Shown here piece after piece: positions 51,682-64,000 of a stretch of DNA of 64,000 bases (its first letter is position 1; each line of letters starts with the position of its first letter). Below the pieces are notes generated by a model. That model ran no database searches. It was not told where the DNA came from and was given only the letters and a program-made list of their open reading frames with translations. The stretch covers positions 124,001 to 188,000 of the forward strand of contig NW_027490249.1 in the NCBI RefSeq assembly GCF_050948175.1. Reading direction: 5' to 3'. This DNA comes from Xylocopa sonorina (Eukaryota > Arthropoda > Insecta > Hymenoptera > Apidae). The position numbers and the translations under genes are program-made.

Positions 51682-54600
51682 ATCTTACCATGAAACATAG
51701 AAATGAGATGCAATATCGCGTTTTAAGAAGCATTATAACTCTATTGCTACGATACCTAGACATCTGCAGACGCTATTTCCTAGCAAGGAAGTGTAGCATT
51801 TACATTCATTTGAAGTGTAGACGAGGAATACATGACACTTCGCAAATCATATTATATCTTACCATGAAACATAGAAATGAAATGCGATATCGCGTTTTAA
51901 GAAGCATTAGAACTCCATTGCTACGATACCTAGACATCTGCAGACGCTATTTCCTAGCAAGGTAGTGTCGCATTTACATTCATTTGAAGTGTAGACGAGG
52001 AATACATGACACTTGGCAAATCATATAATATCTTACCATGAAAAATAGAAATGAGATGCGATATCGCGTTTTAAGAAGCACTAGAAAGCTATTGCTACGA
52101 TACGTAGACATCTGCAAACACTATTTCCTAGCGAGGAAGTATCGCATTCACATTCATTTGAAGTGTAGACTAGGAATACATAACACTTCGCAAATCATGT
52201 TATATCTTACCATGAAACATAGACATGAGATGCAATATCTCGTTTTAAGAAGCATTTGAACTCTATTGCTTCGATACGTAGAAATCTGCAAACGCCATTT
52301 CCTTGCAAGGAAGTGTCGCATTTACATTCATTTGAAGTGTAGACGAGGGATACATAACACTTCGCAAAACATATTATATCTTACCATGAAACATAGAAAC
52401 GAGATGCAATATCACGTTTTAAGAAGCATTAGAACTCTATTGCTACGATACCTAGACATCTGCAGACGCTATTTCCTTGCAAGGAAGTGTGCATTTACAT
52501 TCATTTGAATCGTAGACGAGGAATGCATAACACTTCGCAATGAATATTACATCTTACCATGAAACATAGAAATGAGATGCAATATCGCGTTTTAAGAAGC
52601 ATTAGAACTCTATTGCTACGATACCTAGACATCTGCAGACGCTATTTCCTAGCAAGGAAGTGTAGCATTTACATTCATTTGAAGTGTAGACGAGGAATAC
52701 ATGACACTTCGCAAATCATATTATACCTTACCATGAAACATAGAAATGAGATGCGATATCGCGTTTTAAGAAGCACTAGAAAGCTATTGCTACGATACGT
52801 AGACATCTGCAAACGCTATTTCCTAGCAAGGAAGTATCGCATTCACATTCATTTGAAGTGTAGACTAGGAATACATAACACTTCGCAAATCATGTTATAT
52901 CTTACCATGAACCATAGAAATGAGATGCGATGTAGAATCATATGAACTCTATTGCTACGATACGTAGACATCTGCAATCGCTATTTCCTTGCAAGGAAGT
53001 GTCGCATTTACATTCATTTGAATCGTAGACGAGGAATGCATAACACTTCGCAATGAATATTACATCTTACCATGAAACATTTAAATGAGATGCGATATCG
53101 CATTTTAAGAAGCATTAGAACTCTATTGCTACGATACCTAGACATCTGCAGACGCTATTTCCTTGCAAGGAAGTGTCGCATTTACATTCATTTGAATCGT
53201 AGACGAGGAATGCATAACACTTCGCAATGAATATTACATCTTACCATGAAACATTTAAATGAGATGCGATATCGCGTTTTAAGAAGCATTAGAACTCTAT
53301 TGCTACGATACCTAGACATCTGCAGACGCTATTTCCTAGCAAGGAAGTGTCGCATTTACATTCATTTGAAGTGTAGACGAGGAATACATGACACTTCGCA
53401 AATCATATTATATCTTACCATGAAACATAGAAATGAAATGCGATATCGCGTTTTAAGAAGCATTAGAACTCCATTGCTACGATACCTAGACATCTGCAGA
53501 CGCTATTTCCTAGCAAGGAAGTGTCGCATTTACATTCATTTGAAGTGTAGACGAGGAATACATGACACTTGGCAAATCATATAATATCTTACCATGAAAA
53601 ATAGAAATGAGATGCGATATCGCGTTTTAAGAAGCACTAGAAAGCTATTGCTACGATACGTAGACATCTGCAAACACTATTTGCTAGCGAGGAAGTATCG
53701 CATTCACATTCATTTGAAGTGTAGACTAGGAATACATAACACTTCGCAAATCATGTTATATCTTACCATGAAACATAGAAATGAGATGCAATATCTCGTT
53801 TTAAGAAGCATTTGAACTCTATTGCTTCGATACGTAGACATCTGCAAACGCTATTTCCTTGCAAGGAAGTGTCGCATTTACATTCATTTGAAGTGTAGAC
53901 GAGGGATACATAACACTTCGCAAAACATATTATATCTTACCATGAAACATAGAAATGAGATGCAATATCACGTTTTAAGAAGCATTAGAACTCTATTGCT
54001 ACGATACCTAGACATCTGCAGACGCTATTTCCTTGCAAGGAAGTGTCGCATTTACATTCATTTGAATCGTAGACGAGGAATGCATAACACTTCGCAATGA
54101 ATATTACATCTTACCATGAAACATAGAAATGAGATGCAATATCGCGTTTTAAGAAGCATTAGAACTCTATTGCTACGATACCTAGACATCTGCAGACGCT
54201 ATTTCCTAGCAAGGAAGTGTAGCATATACATTCATTTGAAGTGTAGACGAGGAATACATGACACTTCGCAAATCATATTATACCTTACCATGAAACATAG
54301 AAATGAGATGCGATATCGCGTTTTAAGAAGCACTAGAAAGCTATTGCTACGATACGTAGACATCTGCAAACGCTATTTCCTAGCAAGGAAGTATCGCATT
54401 CACATTCATTTGAAGTGTAGACTAGGAATACATAACACTTCGCAAATCATGTTATATCTTACCATGAACCATAGAAATGAGATGCGATGTAGAATCATAT
54501 GAACTCTATTGCTACGATACGTAGACATCTGCAATCGCTATTTCCTTGCAAGGAAGTGTCGCATTTACATTCATTTGAATCGTAGACGAGGAATGCATAA

Positions 54601-57600
54601 CACTTCGCAATGAATATTACATCTTACCATGAAACATTTAAATGAGATGCGATATCGCATTTTAAGAAGCATTAGAACTCTATTGCTACGATACCTAGAC
54701 ATCTGCAGACGCTATTTCCTTGCAAGGAAGTGTCGCATTTACATTCATTTGAATCGTAGACGAGGAATGCATAACACTTCGCAATGAATATTACATCTTA
54801 CCATGAAACATTTAAATGAGATGCGATATCGCGTTTTAAGAAGCATTAGAACTCTATTGCTACGATACCTAGACATCTGCAGACGCTATTTCCTAGCAAG
54901 GAAGTGTCGCATTTACATTCATTTGAAGTGTAGACGAGGAATACATGACACTTCGCAAATCATATTATATCTTACCATGAAACATAGAAATGAAATGCGA
55001 TATCGCGTTTTAAGAAGCATTAGAACTCCATTGCTACGATACCTAGACATCTGCAGACGCTATTTCCTAGCAAGGAAGTGTCGCATTTACATTCATTTGA
55101 AGTGTAGACGAGGAATACATGACACTTGGCAAATCATATAATATCTTACCATGAAAAATAGAAATGAGATGCGATATCGCGCTTTAAGAAGCACTAGAAA
55201 GCTATTGCTACGATACGTAGACATCTGCAAACACTATTTCCTAGCGAGGAAGTATCGCATTCACATTCATTTGAAGTGTAGACTAGGAATACATAACACT
55301 TCGCAAATCATGTTATATCTTACCATGAAACATAGAAATGAGATGCGATATCGCGTTTTAAGAATCATATGAACTCTATTGCTACGACACGTAGACATCT
55401 GCAATCGCTATTTTCTTGCAATGAAGTGTCGCATTTACTTTCATTTGAATCGTAGACGAGGAATGCATAACACTTCGCAATGAATATTACATCTTACCAT
55501 GAAACATAGAAACGAGATGCGATATCGCGCTTTAAGAAGCATTAGAAATCTATTGCTGCGATACGTAGACATCTGCAAACGCTATTTCCTTGCAAGGAAG
55601 TGTCGCATTTACATTCATTTGAATCGTAGACGAGGAATGCATAACACTTCGCAATGAAAATTATATCTTATCATGAAACATAGATATGAGATGCAATATC
55701 TCGTTTTAAGAAGCATTTGAACTCTATTGCTTCGATACGTAGACATCTGCAAACGCTATTTCCTTGCAAGGAAGTGTCGCATTTACATTCATTTGAAGTG
55801 TAGACGAGGGATACATAACACTTCGCAAAACATATTATATCTTACCATGAAACATAGAAATGAGATGCAATATCACGTTTTAAGAAGCATTAGAACTCTA
55901 TTGCTACGATACCTAGACATCTGCAGACGCTATTTCCTTGCAAGGAAGTGTCGCATTTACATTCATTTGAATCGTAGACGAGGAATGCATAACACTTCGC
56001 AATGAATATTACATCTTACCATGAAACATAGAAATGAGATGCAATATCGCGTTTTAAGAAGCATTAGAACTCTAGTGCTACGATACCTAGACATCTGCAG
56101 ACGCTATTTCCTAGCAAGGAAGTGTAGCATTTACATTCATTTGAAGTGTAGACGAGGAATACATGACACTTGGCAAATCATATAATATCTTACCATGAAA
56201 AATAGAAATGAGATGCGATATCGCGTTTTAAGAAGCACTAGAAAGCTATTGCTACGATACGTAGACATCTGCAAACACTATTTCCTAGCGAGGAAGTATC
56301 GCATTCAGATTCATTTGAAGTGTAGACTAGGAATACATAACACTTCGCAAATCATGTTATATCTTACCATGAAACATAGATATGAGATGCAATATCTCGT
56401 TTTAAGAAGCATTTGAACTCTATTGCTTCGATACGTAGAAATCTGCAAACGCCATTTCCTTGCAAGGAAGTGTCGCATTTACATTCATTTGAAGTGTAGA
56501 CGAGGGATACATAACACTTCGCAAAACATATTATATCTTACCATGAAACATAGAAACGAGATGCAATATCACGTTTTAAGAAGCATTAGAACTCTATTGC
56601 TACGATACCTAGACATCTGCAGACGCTATTTCCTTGCAAGGAAGTGTCGCATTTACATTCATTTGAATCGTAGACGAGGAATGCATAACACTTCGCAATG
56701 AATATTACATCTTACCATGAAACATAGAAATGAGATGCAATATCGCGTTTTAAGAAGCATTAGAACTCTATTGCTACGATACCTAGACATCTGCAGACGC
56801 TATTTCCTAGCAAGGAAGTGTAGCATTTACATTCATTTGAAGTGTAGACGAGGAATACATGACACTTCGCAAATCATATTATACCTTACCATGAAACATA
56901 GAAATGAGATGCGATATCGCGTTTTAAGAAGCACTAGAAAGCTATTGCTACGATACGTAGACATCTGCAAACGCTATTTGCTAGCAAGGAAGTATCGCAT
57001 TCACATTCATTTGAAGTGTAGACTAGGAATACATAACACTTCGCAAATCATGTTATATCTTACCATGAACCATAGAAATGAGATGCGATGTAGAATCATA
57101 TGAACTCTATTGCTACGATACGTAGACATCTGCAATCGCTATTTCCTTGCAAGGAAATGTCGCATTTACATTCATTTGAATCGTAGACGAGGAATGCATA
57201 ACACTTCGCAATGAATATTACATCTTACCATGAAACATTTAAATGAGATGCGATATCGCATTTTAAGAAGCATTAGAACTCTATTGCTACGATATCTAGA
57301 CATCTGCAGACGCTATTTCCTTGCAAGGAAGTGTCGCATTTACATTCATTTGAATCGTAGACGAGGAATGCATAACACTTCGCAATGAATATTACATCTT
57401 ACCATGAAACATTTAAATGAGATGCGATATCGCGTTTTAAGAAGCATTAGAACTCTATTGCTACGATACCTAGACATCTGCAGACGCTATTTCCTAGCAA
57501 GGAAGTGTCGCATTTACATTCATTTGAAGTGTAGACGAGGAATACATGACACTTCGCAAATCATATTATATCTTACCATGAAACATAGAAATGAAATGCG

Positions 57601-60001
57601 ATATCGCGTTTTAAGAAGCATTAGAACTCCATTGCTACGATACCTAGACATCTGCAGACGCTATTTCCTAGCAAGGAAGTGTCGCATTTACATTCATTTG
57701 AAGTGTAGACGAGGAATACATGACACTTGGCAAATCATATAATATCTTACCATGAAAAATAGAAATGAGATGCGATATCGCGTTTTAAGAAGCACTAGAA
57801 AGCTATTGCTACGATACGTAGACATCTGCAAACACTATTTCCTAGCGAGGAAGTATCGCATTCACATTCATTTGAAGTGTAGACTAGGAATACATAACAC
57901 TTCGCAAATCATGTTATATCTTACCATGAAACATAGAAATGAGATGCAATATCTCGTTTTAAGAAGCATTTGAACTCTATTGCTTCGATACGTAGACATC
58001 TGCAAACGCTATTTCCTTGCAAGGAAGTGTCGCATTTACATTCATTTGAAGTGTAGACGAGGGATACATAACACTTCGCAAAACATATTATATCTTACCA
58101 TGAAACATAGAAATGAGATGCAATATCACGTTTTAAGAAGCATTAGAACTCTATTGCTACGATACCTGGACATCTGCAGACGCTATTTCCTTGCAAGGAA
58201 GTGTCGCATTTACATTCATTTGAATCGTAGACGAGGAATGCATAACACTTCGCAATGAATATTACATCTTACCATGAAACATAGAAATGAGATGCAATAT
58301 CGCGTTTTAAGAAGCATTAGAACTCTATTGCTACGATACCTAGACATCTGCAGACGCTATTTCCTAGCAAGGAAGTGTAGCATATACATTCATTTGAAGT
58401 GTAGACGAGGAATACATGACACTTCGCAAATCATATTATACCTTACCATGAAACATAGAAATGAGATGCGATATCGCGTTTTAAGAAGCACTAGAAAGCT
58501 ATTGCTACGATACGTAGACATCTGCAAACGCTATTTCCTAGGAAGGAAGTATCGCATTCACATTCATTTGAAGTGTAGACTAGGAATACATAACACTTCG
58601 CAAATCATGTTATATCTTACCATGAACCATAGAAATGAGATGCGATGTAGAATCATATGAACTCTATTGCTACGATACGTAGACATCTGCAATCGCTATT
58701 TCCTTGCAAGGAAGTGTCGCATTTACATTCATTTGAATCGTAGACGAGGAATGCATAACACTTCGCAATGAATATTACATCTTACCATGAAACATTTAAA
58801 TGAGATGCGATATCGCATTTTAAGAAGCATTAGAACTCTATTGCTACGATACCTAGACATCTGCAGACGCTATTTCCTTGCAAGGAAGTGTCGCATTTAC
58901 ATTCATTTGAATCGTAGACGAGGAATGCATAACACTTCGCAATGAATATTACATCTTACCATGAAACATTTAAATGAGATGCGATATCGCGTTTTAAGAA
59001 GCATTAGAACTCTATTGCCACGATACCTAGACATCTGCAGACGCTATTTCCTAGCAAGGAAGTGTCGCATTTACATTCATTTGAAGTGTAGACGAGGAAT
59101 ACATGACACTTCGCAAATCATATTATATCTTACCATGAAACATAGAAATGAAATGCGATATCGCGTTTTAAGAAGCATTAGAACTCCATTGCTACGATAC
59201 CTAGATATCTGCAGACGCTATTTCCTAGCAAGGAAGTGTCGCATTTACATTCATTTGAAGTGTAGACGAGGAATACATGACACTTGGCAAATCATATAAT
59301 ATCTTACCATGAAAAATAGAAATGAGATGCGATATCGCGTTTTAAGAAGCACTAGAACTCCATTGCTACGATACCTAGACATCTGCAGACGCTATTTCCT
59401 AGCAAGGAAGTGTCGCATTTACATTCATTTGAAGTGTAGACGAGGAATACATGACACTTGGCAAATCATATAATATCTTACCATGAAAAATAGAAATGAG
59501 ATGCGATATCGCGTTTTAAGAAGCACTAGAAAGCTATTGCTACGATACGTAGACATCTGCAAACACTATTTCCTAGCGAGGAAGTATCGCATTCACATTC
59601 ATTTGAAGTGTAGACTAGGAATACATAACACTTCGCAAATCATGTTATATCTTACCATGAAACATAGAAATGAGATGCGATATCGCGTTTTAAGAATCAT
59701 ATGAACTCTATTGCTACGATACGTAGACATCTGCAATCGCTATTTTCTTGCAATGAAGTGTCGCATTTACTTTCATTTGAATCGTAGACGAGGAATGCAT
59801 AACACTTCGCAATGAATATTACATCTTACCATGAAACATAGAAACGAGATGCGATATCGCGCTTTAAGAAGCATTAGAAATCTATTGCTGCGATACGTAG
59901 ACATCTGCAAACGCTATTTCCTTGCAAGGAAGTGTCGCATTTACATTCATTTGAATCGTAGACGAGGAATGCATAACACTTCGCAATGAAAATTATATCT
60001 T
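51682..60001. repeat. 8.15-kb satellite duplication, copy 2, with one extra monomer
   Basis: Nearly identical to copy 1 but without its indel-rich patch. Shared private marks include gtgtgcattt (1-bp deletion, 44,338 and 52,490) and ctaggaagg (50,400 and 58,541). After about 59.3 kb the offset becomes 8315 because one 174-bp monomer (about 59,309-59,482) has been added. Internal 1557-bp units begin near 52,038, 53,594, 56,195 and 57,752. Confidence 0.87.
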
Positions 60002-63000
60002 ATCATGAAACATAGATATGAGATGCAATATCTCGTTTTAAGAAGCATTTGAACTCTATTGCTTCGATACGTAGATATCTGCAAACGCTATTTCCTTGCA
60101 AGGAAGTGTCGCATTTACATTCATTTGAAGTGTAGACGAGGGATACATAACACTTCGCAAAACATATTATATCTTACCATGAAACATAGAAATGAGATGC
60201 AATATCACGTTTTAAGAAGCATTAGAACTCTATTGCTACGATACCTAGACATCTGCAGACGCTATTTCCTTGCAAGGAAGTGTCGCATTTACATTCATTT
60301 GAATCGTAGACGAGGAATGCATAACACTTCGCAATGAATATTACATCTTACCATGAAACATAGAAATGAGATGCAATATCGCGTTTTAAGAAGCATTAGA
60401 ACTCTAGTGCTACGATACCTAGACATCTGCAGACGCTATTTCCTAGCAAGGAAGTGTAGCATTTACATTCATTTGAAGTGTAGACGAGGAATACATGACA
60501 CTTCGCAAATCATATTATACCTAACCATGAAACATAGAAATGAGATGCGATATCGCGTTTTAAGAAGCACTAGAGAGCTATTGCTACGATACGTAGACAT
60601 GTGCAAACGCTATTTCCTAGCAAGGAAGTATCGCATTCACATTCATTTGAAGTGTAGACTAGGAATACATAACACTTCGCAAATCATGTTATATCTTACC
60701 ATGAACCATAGAAATGAGATGCGATATAGAATCATATGAACTCTATTGCTACGATACGTAGACATCTGCAATCGCTATTTCCTTGCAAGGAAGTGTCGCA
60801 TTTACATTCATTTGAATCGTAGACGAGGAATGCATAACACTTCGCAATGAATATTACATCTTACCATGAAACATTTAAATGAGATGCGATATCGCGTTTT
60901 AAGAAGCATTAGAACTCTATTGCTACGATACCTAGACATCTGCAGACGCTATTTCCTTGCAAGGAAGTGTCGCATTTACATTCATTTGAATCGTAGACGA
61001 GGAATGCATAACACTTCGCAATGAATATTACATCTTACCATGAAACATTTAAATGAGATGCGATATCGCGTTTTAAGAAGCATTAGAACTCTATTGCTAC
61101 GATACCTAGACATCTGCAGACGCTATTTCCTAGCAAGGAAGTGTCGCATTTACATTCATTTGAAGTGTAGACGAGGAATACATGACACTTCGCAATTCAT
61201 ATTATATCTTACCATGAAACATAGAAATGAGATGCGATATCGCGTTTTAAGAAGCATTAGAACTCTATTGCTACGATACCTAGACATCTGCAGACGCTAT
61301 TTCCTTGCAAGGAAGTGTCGCATTTACATTCATTTGAATCGTAGACGAGGAATGCATAACACTTCGCAATGAATATTACATCTTACCATGAAACATAGAA
61401 ATGAGATGCCATATCGCGTTTTAAGAAGCATTAGAACTCTATTGCTACGATACCTAGACATCTGCAGACGCTATTTCCTAGCAAGGAAGTGTAGCATTTA
61501 CATTCATTTGAAGTGTAGACGAGGAATACATGACACTTCGCAAATCATATTATACCTTACCATGAAACATAGAAATGAGATGCGATATCGCGTTTTAAGA
61601 AGCACTAGAAAGCTATTGCTACGATACGTAGACATCTGCAAACGCTATTTCCTAGCAAGGAAGTATCGCATTCACATTCATTTGAAGTGTAGACTAGGAA
61701 TACATAACACTTCGCAAATCATGTTATATCTTACCATGAACCATAGAAATGAGATGCGATATAGAATCATATGAACTCTATTGCTACGATACGTAGACAT
61801 CTGCAATCGCTATTTCCTTGCAAGGAAGTGTCGCATTTACATTCATTTGAATCGTAGACGAGGAATGCATAACACTTCGCAATGAATATTACATCTTACC
61901 ATGAAACATTTAAATGAGATGCGATATCGCGTTTTAAGAAGCATTAGAACTCTCTTGCTACGATACCTAGACATCTGCAGACGCTATTTCCTTGCAAGGA
62001 AGTGTCGCATTTACATTCATTTGAAACGTAGACGAGGAATGCATAACACTTCGCAATGAATATTATATCTTATCATGAAACATAGATATGAGATGCAATA
62101 TCTCGTTTTAAGAAGCATTTGAACTCTATTGCTTCGATACGTAGACATCTGCAAACGCTATTTCCTTGCAAGGAAGTGTCGCATTTACATTCATTTGAAG
62201 TGTAGACGAGGGATACATAACACTTCGCAAATCAAATTATATCTTACCATGAAACATAGAAATGAGATGCAATATCGCGTTTTAAGAAGCATTAGAACTC
62301 TATTGCTACGATACCTAGACATCTGCAGACGCTATTTCCTTGCAAGGAAGTGTCGCATTTACATTCATTTGAATCGTAGACGAGGAATGCATAACACTTC
62401 GCAATGAATATTACATCTTACCATGAAACATAGAAATGAGATGCAATATCGCGTTTTAAGAAGCATTAGAACTCTATTGCTACGATACCTAGACATCTGC
62501 AGACGCTATTTCCTAGCAAGGAAGTGTAGCATTTACATTCATTTGAAGTGTAGACGAGGAATACATGACACTTCGCAAATCATATTATACCTTACCATGA
62601 AACATAGAAATGAGATGCGATATCGCGTTTTAAGAAGCACTAGAAAGCTATTGCTACGATACGTAGACATCTGCAAACGCTATTTCCTAGCAAGGAAGTA
62701 TCGCATTCACATTCATTTGAAGTGTAGACGAGGAATACATGACACTTCGCAAATCATATTATACCTAACCATGAAACATAGAAATGAGATGCGATATCGC
62801 GTTTTAAGAAGCACTAGAAAGCTATTGCTACGATACGTAGACATCTGCAAACGCTATTTCCTAGCAAGGAAGTATCGCATTCACATTCATTTGAAGTGTA
62901 GACTAGGAATACATAACACTTCGCAAATCATGTTATATCTTACCATGAACCATAGAAATGAGATGTGATATAGAATCATATGAACTCTATTGCTACGATA

Positions 63001-64000
63001 CGTAGATATCTGCAATCGCTATTTCCTTGCAAGGAAGTGTCGCATTTACATTCATTTGAATCGTAGACGAGGAATGCATAACACTTCGCAATGAATATTA
63101 CATCTTACCATGAAACATTTAAATGAGATGCGATATCGCGTTTTAAGAAGCATTAGAACTCTATTGCTACGATACCTAGACATCTGCAGACGCTATTTCC
63201 TTGCAAGGAAGTGTCGCATTTACATTCATTTGAATCGTAGACGAGGAATGCATAACACTTCGCAATGAATATTACATCTTACCATGAAACATTTAAATGA
63301 GATGCGATATCGCGTTTTAAGAAGCATTAGAACTCTATTGCTACGATACCTAGACATCTGCAGACGCTATTTCCTAGCAAGGAAGTGTCGTATTTACATT
63401 CATTTGAAGTGTAGACGAGGAATACATGAGACTTCGCAATTCATATTATATCTTACCATGAAACATAGAAATGAGATGCGATATCGCGTTTTAAGAAGCA
63501 CTAGAAAGCTATTGTTACGATACGTAGACATCTGCAAACGCTATTTCCTAGCAAGGAAGTATCGCATTCACATTCATTTGAAGTGTAGACTAGGAATACA
63601 TAACACTTCGCAAATCATGTTATATCTTACCATGAACCATAGAAATGAGATGCGATATAGAATCATATGAACTCTATTGCTACGATACGTAGACATCTGC
63701 AATCGCTATTTCCTTGCAAGGAAGTGTCGCATTTACATTCATTTGAATCGTAGACGAGGAATGCATAACACTTCGCAATGAATATTACATCTTACCATGA
63801 AACATTTAAATGAGATGCGATATCGCGTTTTAAGAAGCATTAGAACTCTATTGCTACGATACCTAGACATCTGCAGACGCTATTTCCTTGCAAGGAAGTG
63901 TCGCATTTACATTCATTTGAATCGTAGACGAGGAATGCATAACACTTCGCAATGAATATTACATCTTACCATGAAACATAGAAATGAGATGCAATATCGC
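60002..64000. repeat. Right-hand satellite segment, 1035-bp period
   Basis: Equivalent monomers at 60,353, 61,388 and 62,423 are 1035 bp apart (6 x 174 - 9). A duplicated pair of monomers lies at about 62,560-62,900. The array continues past the window edge without any change of sequence type. Confidence 0.8.

Larger units (their letters stand above)
8623..64000. repeat. Satellite DNA array, 174-bp monomer, about 318 copies
   Basis: A 174-bp unit repeats head to tail in one orientation to the end of the window. Taking ATGAAACATAG as position 1, landmarks are the palindrome GCGATATCGC (21-30), CTACGATACGTAG (58-70), TTCCTTGCAAGGAA (88-101), GTGTAGACGAGGAATACAT (126-144) and CTTCGCAAATCATATTATA (149-167). 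GC content is about 36%. Two main variants exist: type A with GTAGACATCTGCAAACGC, and type B with CTAGACATCTGCAGACGC. Other markers are AAACATTTAAATG against AAACATAGAAATG, and GAATCGTAGA against GAAGTGTAGA. The unit is exactly 58 codons, so one plus-strand frame is often open, but stops, single-base deletions and the absence of any gene architecture argue against coding. The array probably belongs to centromeric or other constitutive heterochromatin. No family name is recognised. Confidence 0.97.

Noticed and set aside
8596..63670. Many plus-strand frames (60-406 codons) in the satellite as genes
   Set aside because: All are the same 58-codon unit. They are ended by stops in common variants (cgatag, atatga, gcaatga) or 1-bp deletions, and lack introns, promoters or domains.
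8623..64000. Regular repeats resembling a CRISPR array
   Set aside because: The whole 174-bp unit is repeated with no unique spacers, and the setting is eukaryotic with no cas genes.

Overview
The window is eukaryotic, non-genic, repeat-only DNA. It holds one nearly complete Ty3/gypsy-type LTR retrotransposon (bases 1-8622, minus strand) inserted in a very large tandem satellite array (8623-64000, running off the right edge). No host gene, RNA gene or prokaryotic feature was seen. The Pol protein resembles insect 17.6/412-type elements, so an insect genome is the best guess. That rests on remembered family resemblance, not on a search.

Retrotransposon, read on the minus strand: 5' LTR (8622-7092, 1531 bp), 7-nt spacer, primer-binding site matching a tRNA-Leu 3' end (7084-7066), gag (7016-5727, 429 aa, two CCHC knuckles), pol (5694-922, 1590 aa; protease, reverse transcriptase, RNase H, integrase), polypurine tract (1209-1199) and 3' LTR (1198-1, cut by the window edge; about 333 bp missing). 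Both large frames are intact. A G GGA AAC slippery heptamer with a GC-rich stem-loop 5 nt downstream lies exactly where the pol frame opens inside gag, so Pol is probably made as a Gag-Pol fusion by -1 frameshifting. The pol frame runs through the polypurine tract and 92 codons into the 3' LTR, ending on the LTR TATA box. The LTRs differ at about 31 of 1198 aligned bases with no net indel. There is no env.

Satellite: a 174-bp monomer (about 36% GC, 58 codons long, about 318 copies). From 8.6 to about 19.6 kb the monomers are a heterogeneous mixture. From about 19.6 kb on they are organised in higher-order repeats and stacked multi-kilobase tandem duplications: 5034, 1905, 4505 and 8141 bp, with inner periods of 1043, 1557 and 1035 bp. 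Each period equals a whole number of 174-bp monomers minus the small deletions seen in it. The deletions are mostly a 9-bp deletion in one diagnostic monomer type.

A stretch of about 2.3 kb (45.73-48.01 kb) carries about 25 small indels, net +11 bases, that its near-identical partner at 53.88-56.15 kb lacks. This looks like unpolished long-read sequence. The array's 58-codon frame stays open for up to seven monomers, but I judge it non-coding.
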